Positions 33,870-45,312 of a stretch of DNA of 64,000 bases are shown piece after piece. Numbering within the stretch: the first letter of the stretch is position 1; each line of letters opens with the position of its first letter. This DNA is from Paraphoma chrysanthemicola (taxonomy: Eukaryota; Ascomycota; Dothideomycetes; Pleosporales; Phaeosphaeriaceae). A model generated the notes under the pieces. It did not search any database, had not been told where the DNA came from, and worked only from the letters and a program-made list of their open reading frames with translations. Where the stretch lies: assembly GCA_020744225.1 (NCBI GenBank), contig JAGMWG010000006.1, forward strand, positions 868,001-932,000. The letters are read 5' to 3'. The position numbers and the translations under genes were made by a program.

Positions 33870-36394
33870 TCGAGGTGACGGGTGACTGCGAGTTGGATTG
33901 ATGGTGTATTTGACGCCGTTGTTATCAGATGGTGCCTCCATATTTCCAGTCCATCGGGTTTGTTATTGTCTAGAAGACTACAGCCATGGTTGTTCATCGT
34001 ATTAGTAATTGTCCTACAATTGCCGAATTGTGGGCTTACATACTTGAGTACACCCATGTGGTATGTGCACTCCTCCTAGAAGATCTAGTGATGCAGAGGT
34101 CCTTGTGGCCACTCCGTCGTGAGCACAACACTCGCCGGCGTTCCGCCGTCAGACTTCTGCGAGAACTTTGATCCTGCGTTGACGATACCTCTCAGCTGTG
34201 CCGCGGATTTGGCGCAACTGTCTCCAAAGTCGGCTGCGAGCGTTGGTGGTTCGACGTCATTGTTGTTGATGGCATCGCTGCATAGTTAGTTCATTGCACG
34301 CCCTTTCCCCCAAATGCGCCGCATCACAAGTGGCTTCAAGTGCGGCAGATCCAAGCGAATTATTGTACTCAATGACACCGCCGTGCTGCAAATTGGCGGC
34401 GTTCACACCGCTGGAAGTTGGGACGTCGCAACCATCTGTGACAATGTCGAGCCAGGCTTCGCAGGTGTGTTGGCCGATATTGTCTTTCTCAGTCTAGTTG
34501 ATGAAAACTCTCATGTAGTCTAATGAGCTGAAATTAGAAATACCGGTGGTAAGTGATCCGACCGAGCCTTTGAGATTGCGAGATTCACGTTGGAAAGTAA
34601 ATAGACGCACTACTGAGTCCGCAACACTGACACTACAGCATAGATTCGATTTCTGAAACACCTTTTACACAAGCGTTTTTGGCCTGAGACCATAGCGTCG
34701 CGTGCAGTCCACGTGTTCGACGAGTCTGTCTTACAAGCTGGATCTCCAATAGCTGGCACGTTTTGGCCTGTGTTGGTCGAGTACAAGGATGGTAAATCTT
34801 TGACACCTGTGCCAGTCATCAACGTTTGCATCATGTTTCCGTAACAACGTATCATTTGCGCACTTATTAAAGTAGTAAAAGTACTACTTCTTCAGAGCCT
34901 GGGCATTCTGAGATGCCATCTGAAACAATCTCATGTTCGCGATGAGAGTATGGCCAGCCTATGTGGGATGCGAGACCCTATTGATCTTGTTGGGAATGAT
35001 GAGCTGAATGGGGCTGGACGTCTGTGCGATGTTGCTACCAGCAAGGAGAAACGTGTTTCAGTTGCCACCACCGTTCCGGAAGTTGAAGTCTTACTTGAAG
35101 CAGTGTTGTTACTTGATACAAGTCTCATTGTGTTCGCGAGTGCTATAGTGGTTCCGAGGATAGTGTTGTTAGTTACCTGCCGTCTGGTTTCGTTGCCGAT
35201 ATCGTTAGCGGCTCGGACACCGGCTCGGTGAGTGAATGCGGAGGGCTCTCGCCGACTTCGAGCACCGCGCTCCTCTTTCAAAACCTCCACCTCAAAGTCA
35301 CCACTTGCGTTGTCATGTTAGAGAGCAGAAAGATTGTTATCCTGAATCTGTTTTTGAAGAAGAGCGCCATAGAGGGCATTGAGTGTGCTGTTAACGCGTT
35401 CGATGTCGCCGTCATCATTACGACTGTTTGAGCTTCGCCTCAACCCGTCATGAGACCATTCGTCATTTCAAATCCAAGGAGAGTCTTTACTTTTATCCAT
35501 TAGAAGAAAATGTCTTGTCGATTCGCACTCTTGCCACTGCCCTCATCAGTTCCTGGTTGACAATGCCTGCCACTGGTTAATCGACGTAATTGTCATAGTC
35601 GACAAAATGAACTTGAGAACCAGTTCTCGAAATCGCTACTCGAAGAGCACCGTTCATGGCGTCGACGACATAGTTCATGACCCTTCTGCGCGCATGCATC
35701 AAGTATTCTTTGTTGAAGGAGTTGAACCAGATATGCAATGACACTTTATCGCAAGCATTGACGCCTATGCTAAAGAACTTCACGTAGCCTACATAGTACC
35801 TGAGCTGGAAATTCGTTGATTAGACCATCCAGATCAAAAGCTTTCTTGCAGCTTCGAACCGTGTTAACAATTCCTTGAGCTTGTTATCGCAGTTTTGGTG
35901 GGAGAGACCGCCCAAAAGCTATACACAGGAATTGAGGATGCCGACATAGTCGGCATCGCTACCACCCTAGCAGATCAGTACACCGAGTATCTATGACCAT
36001 GTTCAGTACTCACCGCTGGCGTGATGATATATTGCTGGCCCAATGAGAGTGCGTTTGCCTGAGACGTCACATCGACAATGTTTGCCCTGCTACAGACGGT
36101 GTGTGTGAAGCCTTGCGCATCTTTCTCCAGGCACAAATGTTAAGCAACGAGATTTGTATAAAAATCGTCATAATGTGAAATGCCCCAATTTAGTCTATCA
36201 CCAGCGCCAACGCCTCATGCGTAGCTACAATTGCCATGTTAATGCTATCTTATTGACTTTAATAACCAGGAACTTTCAAATCACCAATTTCCTGTGTCTT
36301 TCTTCAGGAATGAGAGATCATATGGGTCATCTAAAGGTGCAGCGCAAGTAATGCAGATCAAGCCAAAGAGGCATGCAAGGCGTGAAGGGAGCAT
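33870..36394 (-). pseudogene. decayed gene for a secreted SGNH/GDSL-type hydrolase-like protein
   Basis: Conserved protein fragments appear in order on the minus strand but in shifting frames. At 36394 an ATG opens a signal-peptide-like segment (MLPSRLACLFGLICITCAAP). Next come VGAGDRLNWG, CLEKDAQGF and SQANALSLGQQYIITPA, the last ending at a good GTGAGT donor (about 36009). Then GGSDADYVGILNSCV, an in-frame TAG, HQNCDNKLKE, a frameshift, VRSCKKAFDLDGLINEF, another shift, YYVGYVKFFSIGVNACDKVS, and GSQVHFVDYDNYVD. SGNH block V is recognisable as HPT-stop-AGHTLIANM, where the stop TAG (34961-34959) stands where Gln is expected. A C-terminal module continues (GDPACKTDSSNTWTARDA; a TAG at 34496-34494; TCEAWLDIVTDGCDVP; ADFGDSCAKSAAQLRGIVNA) to about 33870. 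Stops at former CAG codons fit C-to-T change as in RIP. Exact borders and original exon structure are uncertain. Confidence 0.75.
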
Positions 36395-37705
36395 CATCAC
36401 ATCCTGGAGAAGGACACATCAGCTTCACTACAAACTGCATCCAGGCTTGCCCAACATAAAAGCTGTACCCATGAAATTAAGATTCACGAAGCATTGGCAG
36501 TTAGGCCACATTTGCCTTGTGGGCTATGATTAAGTCCTGACAATGGGGCGAATACCGTGTGACGCCAGGCAGTAAGTGACGATGCTGAGGCTCCTATGGG
36601 GGCGCAAAGTAAAGAATGGCAGCCAGCAAGGACCAACCACATAGTCAGAATGTACAGTTGTTTCGGCATTTCGTTTGTTTGAAACTATCCGCTGACATTG
36701 TTGACAGAGCTATCAGGGTAACTGGGGCTGTCATGGCTTCACAACGGATATAGCCCTAAACATGCACATTATACCGGCCACAACAGCAAGGGTGGCGACG
36801 AATGTGCTGTTGGAGGATAGCACGGTCACTTACGGCACTGCCCGTAGTTGTGACTGCAATGGATGATCTCCTCTTGAAAGTACTTGAGCATGCCCATTTT
36901 GTAGATAGGCTAAGAAATCGAGCGATCTCAAGCTAAGAAATACACCAGGTACCATGCCTTAAACACGATCCTTATGCAGGCTGCCTTCAAGTTGCCTTCA
37001 TCTACTTGAAGACATCCGGAGATTAATTGCGCAACGCGTGTTCGTAGCACAAGGCTATGGAAAGAGCGTAACAGATAAGGAACTCGCCAACGGCGAGGCT
37101 CACAGAAGGCGGAACCTGCAAGCCTGCGAACGGAAAGACCTACACAGCAGCCTCCCAAGCAAGTGGAAGGCTTTGTAGCAACAAAGAGCTAGAAAGAAGC
37201 AGGAAAGCGGCGCTGGGATCGATGCGGGTGGGCCCATCGGGCATGGCCCGCTACCTACTCCTCCACACCAAGCCAATACTCGCGGTTGCGCCACGAGTTT
37301 ACAAAAACCCATGACGCGGAAATTATCGTAAAGGTCGATGGAACACTCCATTAAGACTCTTTGGAAAGACACATCGTGTCTGGCTTAACAGCTTCAATCA
37401 CGTGTGGCCACTAAGGCTGTTTCAGTGATTGGTGCGGCACACAATGTCTTAGTGCAATCAGCTTTGCCAGACGGATGCGGTGGGCATGGCAATTTCGAAT
37501 CTCACGTGACGTTGAGGCCAAAGGTGATAGGCTCGGGCTTCCTAGCGACTAGACCAGCAGCTGCCAGCTGGGACGAAAAACCATGCCAAACTGAGAGCGC
37601 ACAGCTGCTCGACACTCTTGACGCACTTCTACTTTAACGATTCTGGTGCCGCCGCTTGCAAAGCATCGGGCATGAGGGTGCGTCTGCTTTTACCCCGCGT
37701 TTATC
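36395..37705. other. intergenic gap upstream of the histidine kinase gene
   Basis: A minus-strand ATG at 36669 opens another signal-peptide-like stretch (MPKQLYILTMWLVLAGCHSL) that ends after 61 codons; it may be a further remnant of the decayed secreted-protein gene or a chance frame. The right part is the kinase promoter and 5' leader. A 77-codon plus-strand frame at 37404-37637 has no support beyond being open. Confidence 0.4.
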
Positions 37706-40700
37706 ATGAGTCGCCCACCTCCTCGCGTCAAGCCCCTCTCGGACAAGAAGAGAGAACGCGAAGTACTGCAGTACGTCGCTGCATACCGTGACCTACCTCG
37801 CCTCGATGGGCTTGCCTCTGGGCCAGAGGCGTCTCATCTGCCCGCCGACTATCATGCGCGGCCGTCGACGGACCCCACCCTGACTGCGCTGTGCCAGTTG
37901 GCAGCCCTGCGCATGAACGCGCAACGAGCCTTGGTTTCGCTAATCGACGATAAATGCCAACATGTTCTGGCAGAGGCAACGCCTGGACTTCCACTTCGCA
38001 GAGGAGCCCCACTTGTTACTGGATCCAATGCTTTGTGGTTGGGTAGTGTAAGCCTTCCTAGAAGTTGGGGTGTTTGCGAGCAGGTCTTGGCATCCGAGAC
38101 CAGAAACCTTGCCGTTGGTGAAGAAACAGTGGTTGTTATCAACAGAGACCTCCTGCAGAGCAATCAACACGCCCGACGCACGTATGTTCGAGATGGCCCT
38201 CGCGTACGATTCTATGCTGGAGCAGCTCTTGTCAACTCGCGTGGTGCTATTCTTGGCACGCTGTGTATATTTGATGACGAGCCAAGGCCAGCGGGCATCT
38301 CAGACGAGGCTGTCATTCTCCTTGAAGATCTCGCAGCCACGGTCGTTGAGTACCTCGGCACTTACATCGTTGGTGACCGGTTCAAGCGTGGCGAAAAACT
38401 CACTCGCGGTCTCATTTCTTTCGCAGAGGGCGCATCTGCGCTACTGCCACTCGACACCTTCGACCAATTTCCCTCTGAACCACACTCGCCCACGACAACC
38501 TCATCGACTTCATTTGATTCCGATGCAGAGACAAGATCTACGCACGATGCGCCCACGGAAAAACCCACTCAGCTGCAGGTGCTGGAGACAGCTTATACTG
38601 CTTCACAAGTGTCACAGGCAGGCTCGCAGGAGTCTGGACAGAGCCAGAAGAAACAAAAATTCTCAACTGGCTCGGATACCGTACGTGCAGGCTCCACACG
38701 AGAGACATCGCTGCGAGCCTTACAAGACACCATCTTGCCGATGAACTCAAAATCGATGTTTGCCCGAGCTGCTCATGTTATGCTTGCGTCCAGCGAACTG
38801 GACGGAGTCATGATTCTCGACGCATCTGTTGCAGCAACTGGTCATCGCCAGCACCCAGCAGAGTCAGAGCACGAACGTCTCAGCGGCAACCTTTCGGATT
38901 CTTCAGAGCGTAATTCAAAATCGGAGTCGAGTGAGGACAGTAGTTCGCAAAGCGGCAATGCCAAGAAGAACGCGAGCTCCTCTTCATCGAAGAGTTGTGG
39001 AGTACTCGGAGCTGCGCCATTGAGACCTCTCGTGAACGCAGACGGAACACCGGGGATCGATTCTCTTGCTGAAACCAACCTTGCACGCTTACTACGCGAA
39101 TATCCCCACGGGAAGGTATTCAACTACACTCTTGAGGGCGTTTCCATGTCTTCTACCGACGATTCGTCCTCAGCAAGGGGTTCTCACGAGGAATTTTCGG
39201 CCCGTGGTGACGATTCACGGCCCTTAGCCAACAAAAGACATGGTCGGTCGTCTAGAAGCTCCAAGGCCCTATCTGAGCTGTTACCCAGAGCACGAAGTGT
39301 GGCATTTGTGCCTTTCTGGGACTATGAAAGATCAAGGTGGTTCGCAGGTTGCCTGTGTTGGACTAATGATCCAGATCGGTTGCTCTCTGCCTCGGTGGAC
39401 CTAGCGTACTTCAACATCTTCAGCCACTCCATTATGCGAGAGTTATCGAGACTGGATGCTGTATCGCTGAACCAACAGAAAACTTCTTTTGTTGCTTCAA
39501 TATCGCACGAGTTACGATCACCTCTGCACGGCATTCTTGGTACCTTAGAGTTTATCAAAGACACTCCACTCGACAGCTTCCAGACCAGCATGCTCAACTC
39601 ATTGAATAGTTGTGGTCAAACACTTCTCGATACGATCAACCACGTCATGGATCATTCGAAGATGAGTGAGGGCACTAAGAATGTGTCTACCAGACGACTA
39701 AAGAATACAAGGACTGTTCGACTGTCCTCCAAACCTCTCAAAACGCGAAAAACATCACGAGATCCAGCGTTTGATATGTGCTTAGCCACTGAAGAGGTAG
39801 TAGAAGCTGTCTTTGCTGGATCGTCGTTCCTTCCAATCATGAGCTCGAAAAACGCACCTGTGTCACCAACGGAATCGACAAAGACTTTGGCTTATACCGA
39901 TGTCTCTGATGTCACAACTAAGCGAAAAACGTGCTTCATAATACTGGATGTCAGCCACGAACATGACTGGATTTATTGTTTTCCTGTAGGGTCCTGGAAG
40001 AGAACTGTCATGAAGTAATTGCTACTGCGTCACTTATTATGCCAGATGCGCTAACAGAGTCGCAGTCTCTTTGGTAATGCCATCAAGTACACTCAGACGG
40101 GTCATATCACTGTATCTCTACACGGTACAGATATCGCCAGAGCTACCGGTTCAGCCACCACAATCATGCTCACCGTTACCGACACAGGTAGTGGCATGAG
40201 TCCTTCCTTTCTCGCTAATAAAGCATTCCAGCCATTCTCGCAAGAGAACTCCCACAGTTCCGGTGTTGGACTAGGTCTGAGCATTGTGCGGCAGATCATT
40301 GAAACGAATGGTGGCAAGATTGAAGTCAGTAGTGACCAGACCCATGGTACTAAGATTACTGTCAAGCTATCTTTGATCAGACCTGAGGCGACACAAATCG
40401 CTCTTCCCCAACGAAACGAGTATCTTTCGTGGCTACCGCGCCTAAAGGGTCGCCAAGTATGCATACTGCACAGGGTCGAAGCTGATCAGGACATCGCGGA
40501 TGAGCCGCACAACGCCGAGGGCCTAGCGAAGTTCACTCAGGCGTTGACGACAACTCTGACTGACCACTTGAAGATGAACGTCGTTCAAACTACAGAGTGG
40601 CAGGGTAACAAATGCGATATAATTATTTGCCCGGAACCATCGTTTGATTTTCTCGCCTCTGTCAGGGATCAAAGAGCGAGGGATGGGGCGTCGAGAGCGC

Positions 40701-41805
40701 CCGTGATTATTTTCATTGCGCTGGACGCACTCGAGGCGGCGACATTACGTTCCGATGTCCGCGTTCAGAACAAAGAATCAGTGGTCGAGATTGTTACTCA
40801 GCCGTTCGTATACCTTCAACATGATCGCATGATCTCCGCTTACAGAGACCAGACTTGGACCATACAAATTAGCTCATGTGCTGAACAGCTGTCTCGACCG
40901 ATTCAAGCATCCGGACGAGAACGTACAGCGAAATTCTAGTCCAAAAGAGACTTCCACAGTTAACCCTAGACAGTCATCGTTACAGTCACCACCCGTCGAG
41001 GAGTCGACAACCTTTCCTCTCCGTCCTAGTCTTTCTCCCATGCCGGCCTTCTCTCCCCAACCAGTGGAGATGCCGCCACTTCTAAACCAGCCTTACTGGC
41101 ATCAAACGGATAAGCCCGAGGTTAATGCATCACCAATACTGGAAACGTCAGGTGATTCGACACCAGCTGCTGGATCGTCTGTCGTTGAAGAACGCACGCT
41201 TCCTACTCGCCCCGACAGTATAATACCCCACAAATCAGTCTGCGCGACGTCCAACATTCTTATTACGGACGACAATGCGATCAATCGTAGGGTTAGTTCA
41301 CTGTTCCCAATATGCTAACTCCTTGACATCAAGCTGACGTTCACAGCTACTAGTAACTTTCATGAAGAAATGCAAGCTTGAATACGCCGAAGCAGAGAAT
41401 GGCCTCGAAGCCCTGCGCGCATACCAGTCAGCGCAGGTACAGTTCAGTGTAATCCTCATGGGTGAGCTGGCTTCCAACATGGCATGCAGATACCAGTTCT
41501 GATCAAATTTCACAGATATGTCAATGCCTGTCATGGACGGCATGTCAGCAACTCGGGCAATCCGACAGTATGAGCAAGAGTACAACATCCCTCGTTGCTG
41601 CATTGTTGCTCTGACTGGTTTGGCATCGGCGTCCGCGAAGCTAGAGGCTTGGAACGCTGGTATTGACCATTTCATGACCAAGCCCGTCAATTTTGGGACA
41701 CTCAAGAAATTCCTTGATAAGGAGGAGAAGAAGCGCGAAGAGATATGCGAGAAAGCTGCAGGCACAGGCGAGGTTTCGAAGCCCAGTTCATCGCTGGAGA
41801 GATGA
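37706..41805 (+). CDS. hybrid histidine kinase with N-terminal GAF domain (GAF-HisKA-HATPase-REC)
   Basis: Two-component sensor that autophosphorylates on His and passes phosphate to its own receiver, then through an Ypd1-type relay. Exons 37706-40014, 40066-40807, 40848-41291, 41347-41461 and 41516-41805, about 1299 residues. GAF domain at about 60-230 (LCQLAALRMNAQRALVSLID to LEDLAATVVEYLG). A long Ser-rich region (250-520) follows. H-box FVASISHELRSPLHGILGTL has the phospho-His near residue 601. N-box NLFGNAIKYT, G1 DTGSGM, F-box FQPFSQ and G2 GVGLGLSIV are present. The receiver shows ILITDDNAINRR, ILMDMSMPVMDG (phospho-Asp) and the switch-region Lys in TKPVN. No transmembrane segment, so cytosolic. 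The 40-nt intron (40808-40847) is short and rests on frame continuity; the Asp codon of the receiver is split by the last intron. Confidence 0.93.
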
Positions 41806-42486
41806 AGCTGGCTGCGAACCAACTCGTGATCGTCAATACTGTCGCCCTTGCGGCCGCATCCTTCCTCGGATGGAGTGATCAATTTTGAGACAAAGTGCTT
41901 AGATGACCACAGCAGACTAGCAACGGTCATTATATGGCTCTTGGACCCTGTTCCTACAAAGAAAGAGCTCGTGGTGCCACCCACAGACCTGTCAGGCCAC
42001 ATACAGCAAAAGTGCGTCATTGCAGATGTCTAGAGTCTTTCTTCAGGTGGCAGAAGCGCGCATGGAAACATCAAGGTTATTTTGGTAGCGACTCAGTATT
42101 CAGCTTGTGTGAATTACGAGCCTGGAAATGGAAGGGCTTACAACTTGGGATCACTACAACAAGACTTGGTCAAATTATTGAGCGTATGCGGGGACCAATT
42201 CTCAGCGTCATGTGGTTGTATGTGAAAGAAGAACGACAGAAGAAAATATTGAGATATATCGGCCACAAATATGGCCTCACTTAAATGCATATGCAATGCC
42301 CACATAGACCAGACACGCATCCATGGACGCTTATCGAACAAATCATGACATCATCTTCTGAATTCAGCCCAGCAGCACATACACTTCAGTACCGCTCTAT
42401 ACAAGCAGCTCAACATTGCAAAGCGACCTCCGATTACGCTTCACTCACATCTAAGGCAACTATATCGACACCACCGCGATTCCTCA
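41806..42486. other. convergent 3' flanks, no gene seen
   Basis: About 680 bp between the stop codons of the kinase (+) and the DUF1275 gene (-). Short frames only. Holds both 3' UTRs. Confidence 0.45.
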
Positions 42487-43435
42487 TCAATCTTTCCCTC
42501 CTTGCCGGGCCGTCTCCTTCTCCCTCCAAACCATCCACGCCCCCGCCATGCCCACCTTAACCGCACACCCAATCCACAGCCCACCCATAAACCCAGCCTT
42601 ACTCGCAGTCAAAAACGCGCCTGAAATCGCTCCCGCAAGCAAGGCCACCGCGCCCAAGAACCGCCTATTCCGATCCGCGTTCTCGCGCACAGGCGCAGTG
42701 AACAGTTGCGCATCGCTCATCAAGTCGCAATATAGACTTGTTAGAACGACAGTCGGCATGGCGTTATACTTCAACGCCCTAGACGCCACAATCTGGCCCG
42801 CAGATTGAAACGCCAACAACGCCAACGGTCCGAAATCACTCGCCGGAAACCCGCTCGGCAGACTGAACGTCAGCATACCGTTGGAGTCATCGGTCACGAC
42901 GACGGGCGGGTGGTTTGGCACGGCGCCTGTGGTTGCGATGATGCTTACGATGCCGATTAATAGGGCTTGTAAGAGGAACGAGGAGACGAGCACAATGCGG
43001 CGTTGTGGGCCGAGGAGGCGGTGGATGGTGCTGAAGAAGAGGCAGCCGAGGGCGAAGCAGGCGACTGCGAGGAGGGATTTGGACCATGAATAGTGTGGGG
43101 CCGAGGTGGGTTGGGAGTTTGCGCCGAGGCCGATGAAGATTGTGTTTCCTAACAACCGCGTTAGGTATTGATATTGCTTTTGCTTGGAGAGTTTGTGGAT
43201 GGTGTGTAAGGAATGTGGTGTTGGTGAGGATTGGTGGTTGGGGGGAGGACGTACCTGTTTGCATACTGACGAAACATCCATACATGTTGAATGCCATACT
43301 ATCGATCAAACCCGAGCAGTAGAAACATCCAAGTAGAATGATATCCGCCCATTTCGTATCGACTTGCGCATTGAAATGGCGTCGTAGGCCAAATCGCCTC
43401 TTCGCGCCGTCTAGAGACTCTGTATCCGCGCCCAT
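42487..43435 (-). CDS. DUF1275 (YoaK-like) integral membrane protein
   Basis: Exons 43435-43255 and 43148-42487, 280 residues. A basic N-terminus (RRFGLRRHFNAQVDTKWAD) is followed by about six hydrophobic helices. The first contains the family hallmark IDSMAFNMYGCFVSMQTGN, which spans the splice site (Gln-Thr-Gly|Gly-Asn). Later segments include SFLLQALLIGIVSIIATTG, LALLAFQSAGQIVASRALKYN and a C-terminal GGLWIGCAVKVGMAGAWMV helix. Family function is unknown; bacterial and fungal members are often called YoaK-like and are sometimes found beside metabolic genes. ATG at 43435 is preferred because it gives the usual hydrophilic leader. Confidence 0.87.
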
Positions 43436-43890
43436 ATTCCACAATTCCCAATCCCAACTCTTTGAAATGTTACTTCACAAACCGGATTCACGAAACAAAC
43501 ATCAATAAGGATCACGCAGACGACAGGGCACAATGGGCCTGAGATATAAGTAAACTTTTGCTTGACTCATGACCCATCATCCTTCAGCCACGATTTTTTT
43601 CCTCAGTCACACTTATCAGCGGGAAAAAAAGCATGTTGTAGCCGCACACGCACCGGAGAAAGAACCGTGTGTGTCATGATAAGGGATAGCTAGTCTGATG
43701 ACGCGAGATGCGCTAAACAAACATTTTGCGCCACGGAGCGCCACAATTTGAGCCGCATTCCGGGACGCGGTCGGGACTCGGCTTCTAGAATTATACTCTA
43801 ATCGTTTTCGCGCGTTTTCTTCAACATGCATGAATGGATACTTTAATATTTTGTTCTTTGCAGATTGATGCGGTTGGATAAGTATTCTTC
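43436..43890. other. intergenic region upstream of the DUF1275 gene
   Basis: 455 bp holding the DUF1275 promoter and the HOM6 3' flank. No gene is supported. Confidence 0.45.
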
Positions 43891-45055
43891 TCAGTGCAGT
43901 AATCGCAATACCTTGACCAAGTCTGCGGTCACGCCCATGGCGGTGACTTCGCCGCCCGCGCCTGCGCCCTGGATAATCAAGGGATTGTCGCCGTAGCGTT
44001 TTGTGTAGAATGCGATGATGTTGTCGCTACCCTTGAGTGCGGCGATGGGATGGCTTTTGTCGAATTTCTCGAGGCCGACTTTGACCTTGTTGTTCGGGAC
44101 GTCTACACTGCCTACGAAGCGGATGACCTTGCCTTCCTTCTCTGCGTCTGTCTTCAGCTTATCCATCTGGTCGTCGAATTCAGGTAGTCGTTGCAAGAAC
44201 TCGTCGCCTGACGAGCAGGATTCTAATTCTTTCGGGATGAGTGATTGCACAGGGAAGGAAGTTGGCGACTCGACTTTCAAACCAGCAAGACGTGCGAGAA
44301 TCGTAAGTTTGCGCGCAACATCCAGACCGTTGAGATCGTCGCGCGCATCGGGCTCCGTGTAGCCCTTCTCCTTCGCGTTTGTGACTTCCGCCGAGAACTT
44401 GCCGCCGCCGCCGCTGGTGGGCTGGAACGAGTTGAACAGGAAGCTCATGGTGCCGCTGAAGACGCCTTCAATTTTCTGGACTTCGTCGCCCGTCTCGACG
44501 AGGTCTTTGAGCGTGGAGATGACGGGCAGACCGGCGCCGACAGAGGACTCGTGGTAGACATAGCCACCGATGCCGGTGCCGTTTGAGGCGGCGCTGAAGA
44601 TGTTTGTCCAGAGCTCGTAGCTGCCTGAGAAGGCTTTTTTGTTGGGTGTAACGATGCTGATACCCTTCTTCAGGAAGACGGGATAGCTGTCTGCGACCTC
44701 CTGGTTGCTTGTGTTGTCCACCAGCACGACTTTGCCGGGCGCCTTGACGAGGTATTCGCTGAGCTCAGAGAGTGGGAGGGTGGGCTTTGTTGCGTTTTGT
44801 ATCTCGGACTCCCAGTTGCTGAGTGACTTGTAGTCTGCATGGTAGACGGCTTTCTTGGAGGTGCTGAGCCAGATGAGGGAGAGGTAGTATGGCGTGCCGG
44901 GGGACTGAGAGAGCTTGGATGCGAGGCCTTGGAGCTGCGAGAGGAAGCATTTGCCAACGCCGCCGGCGCCTGTGGATGTTAACACTTATACATAATTCAA
45001 ATATGGTGTTGTACGCACCGATCACCGCGATGAACACTTGACGTGGGAGGGGCAT
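43891..45055 (-). CDS. HOM6: homoserine dehydrogenase
   Basis: NAD(P)-dependent reduction of aspartate semialdehyde to homoserine, a shared step to threonine, methionine and isoleucine, in the cytosol. Exons 45055-45016 and 44969-43891, 372 residues (yeast Hom6 is 359). The intron splits the first Gly of the Rossmann motif VIGAGGVGKCFL. Further signatures are VDNTSN, VTPNKKAFSG, ESSVGAGLPVISTL, GVFSGTMSFLFN, the PROSITE-type region EKGYTEPDARDDLNGLDVA with the catalytic Asp and Lys context, and GAGAGGEVTAMGV near the C-terminus. No ACT domain is present, as is usual for fungi. The start is the first ATG in good context. Divergent from the CCDC174-like gene. Confidence 0.96.
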
Positions 45056-45312
45056 TGTGATGGTTTGAGGCGTCAATTGCTTTAAGCAAAAAGAGTGACA
45101 GACAATATAAGCTTCACTCAGCGGGCAGGTGGAATGGAAGCCTCTCTAGTACAAGATGAATGTTATGCGGACCCGCTTGCACCGACTCACAGCTTCATCG
45201 CGGAGCTCTGCAAAACAATTGGGCGGGGCAGCGGCAGCGGAATGACGCAGCGAGCACCTCCGACCCCGATATCGCCAGCGCGAACCTCACGCGTGCCTTG
45301 TCTCCACCAACC
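45056..45312. promoter_or_regulatory. 257-bp divergent promoter between HOM6 and the CCDC174-like gene
   Basis: Two outward-facing ATG codons are 257 bp apart, so the region must serve both genes. The plus-strand frame stays open upstream to about 45160, but that part does not look coding and is taken as leader. A TGACTC-like Gcn4/Cpc1 site was looked for: CGACTCAC at 45184 is only a partial match, so amino-acid control is not asserted. Confidence 0.45.

Noticed and set aside
36484..36669. Separate secreted mini-protein with signal-peptide-like N-terminus
   Set aside because: Only 61 codons, no conserved mature part, and adjacent to a decayed secreted-protein gene, so it is more likely a remnant or chance.
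37404..37637. 77-codon plus-strand frame upstream of the histidine kinase
   Set aside because: No homology, ends before the kinase start, and sits where the promoter and leader are expected.
45160..45312. In-frame 51-codon extension upstream of the CCDC174-like start
   Set aside because: The extension lacks family-like sequence and would consume most of the HOM6 divergent promoter.
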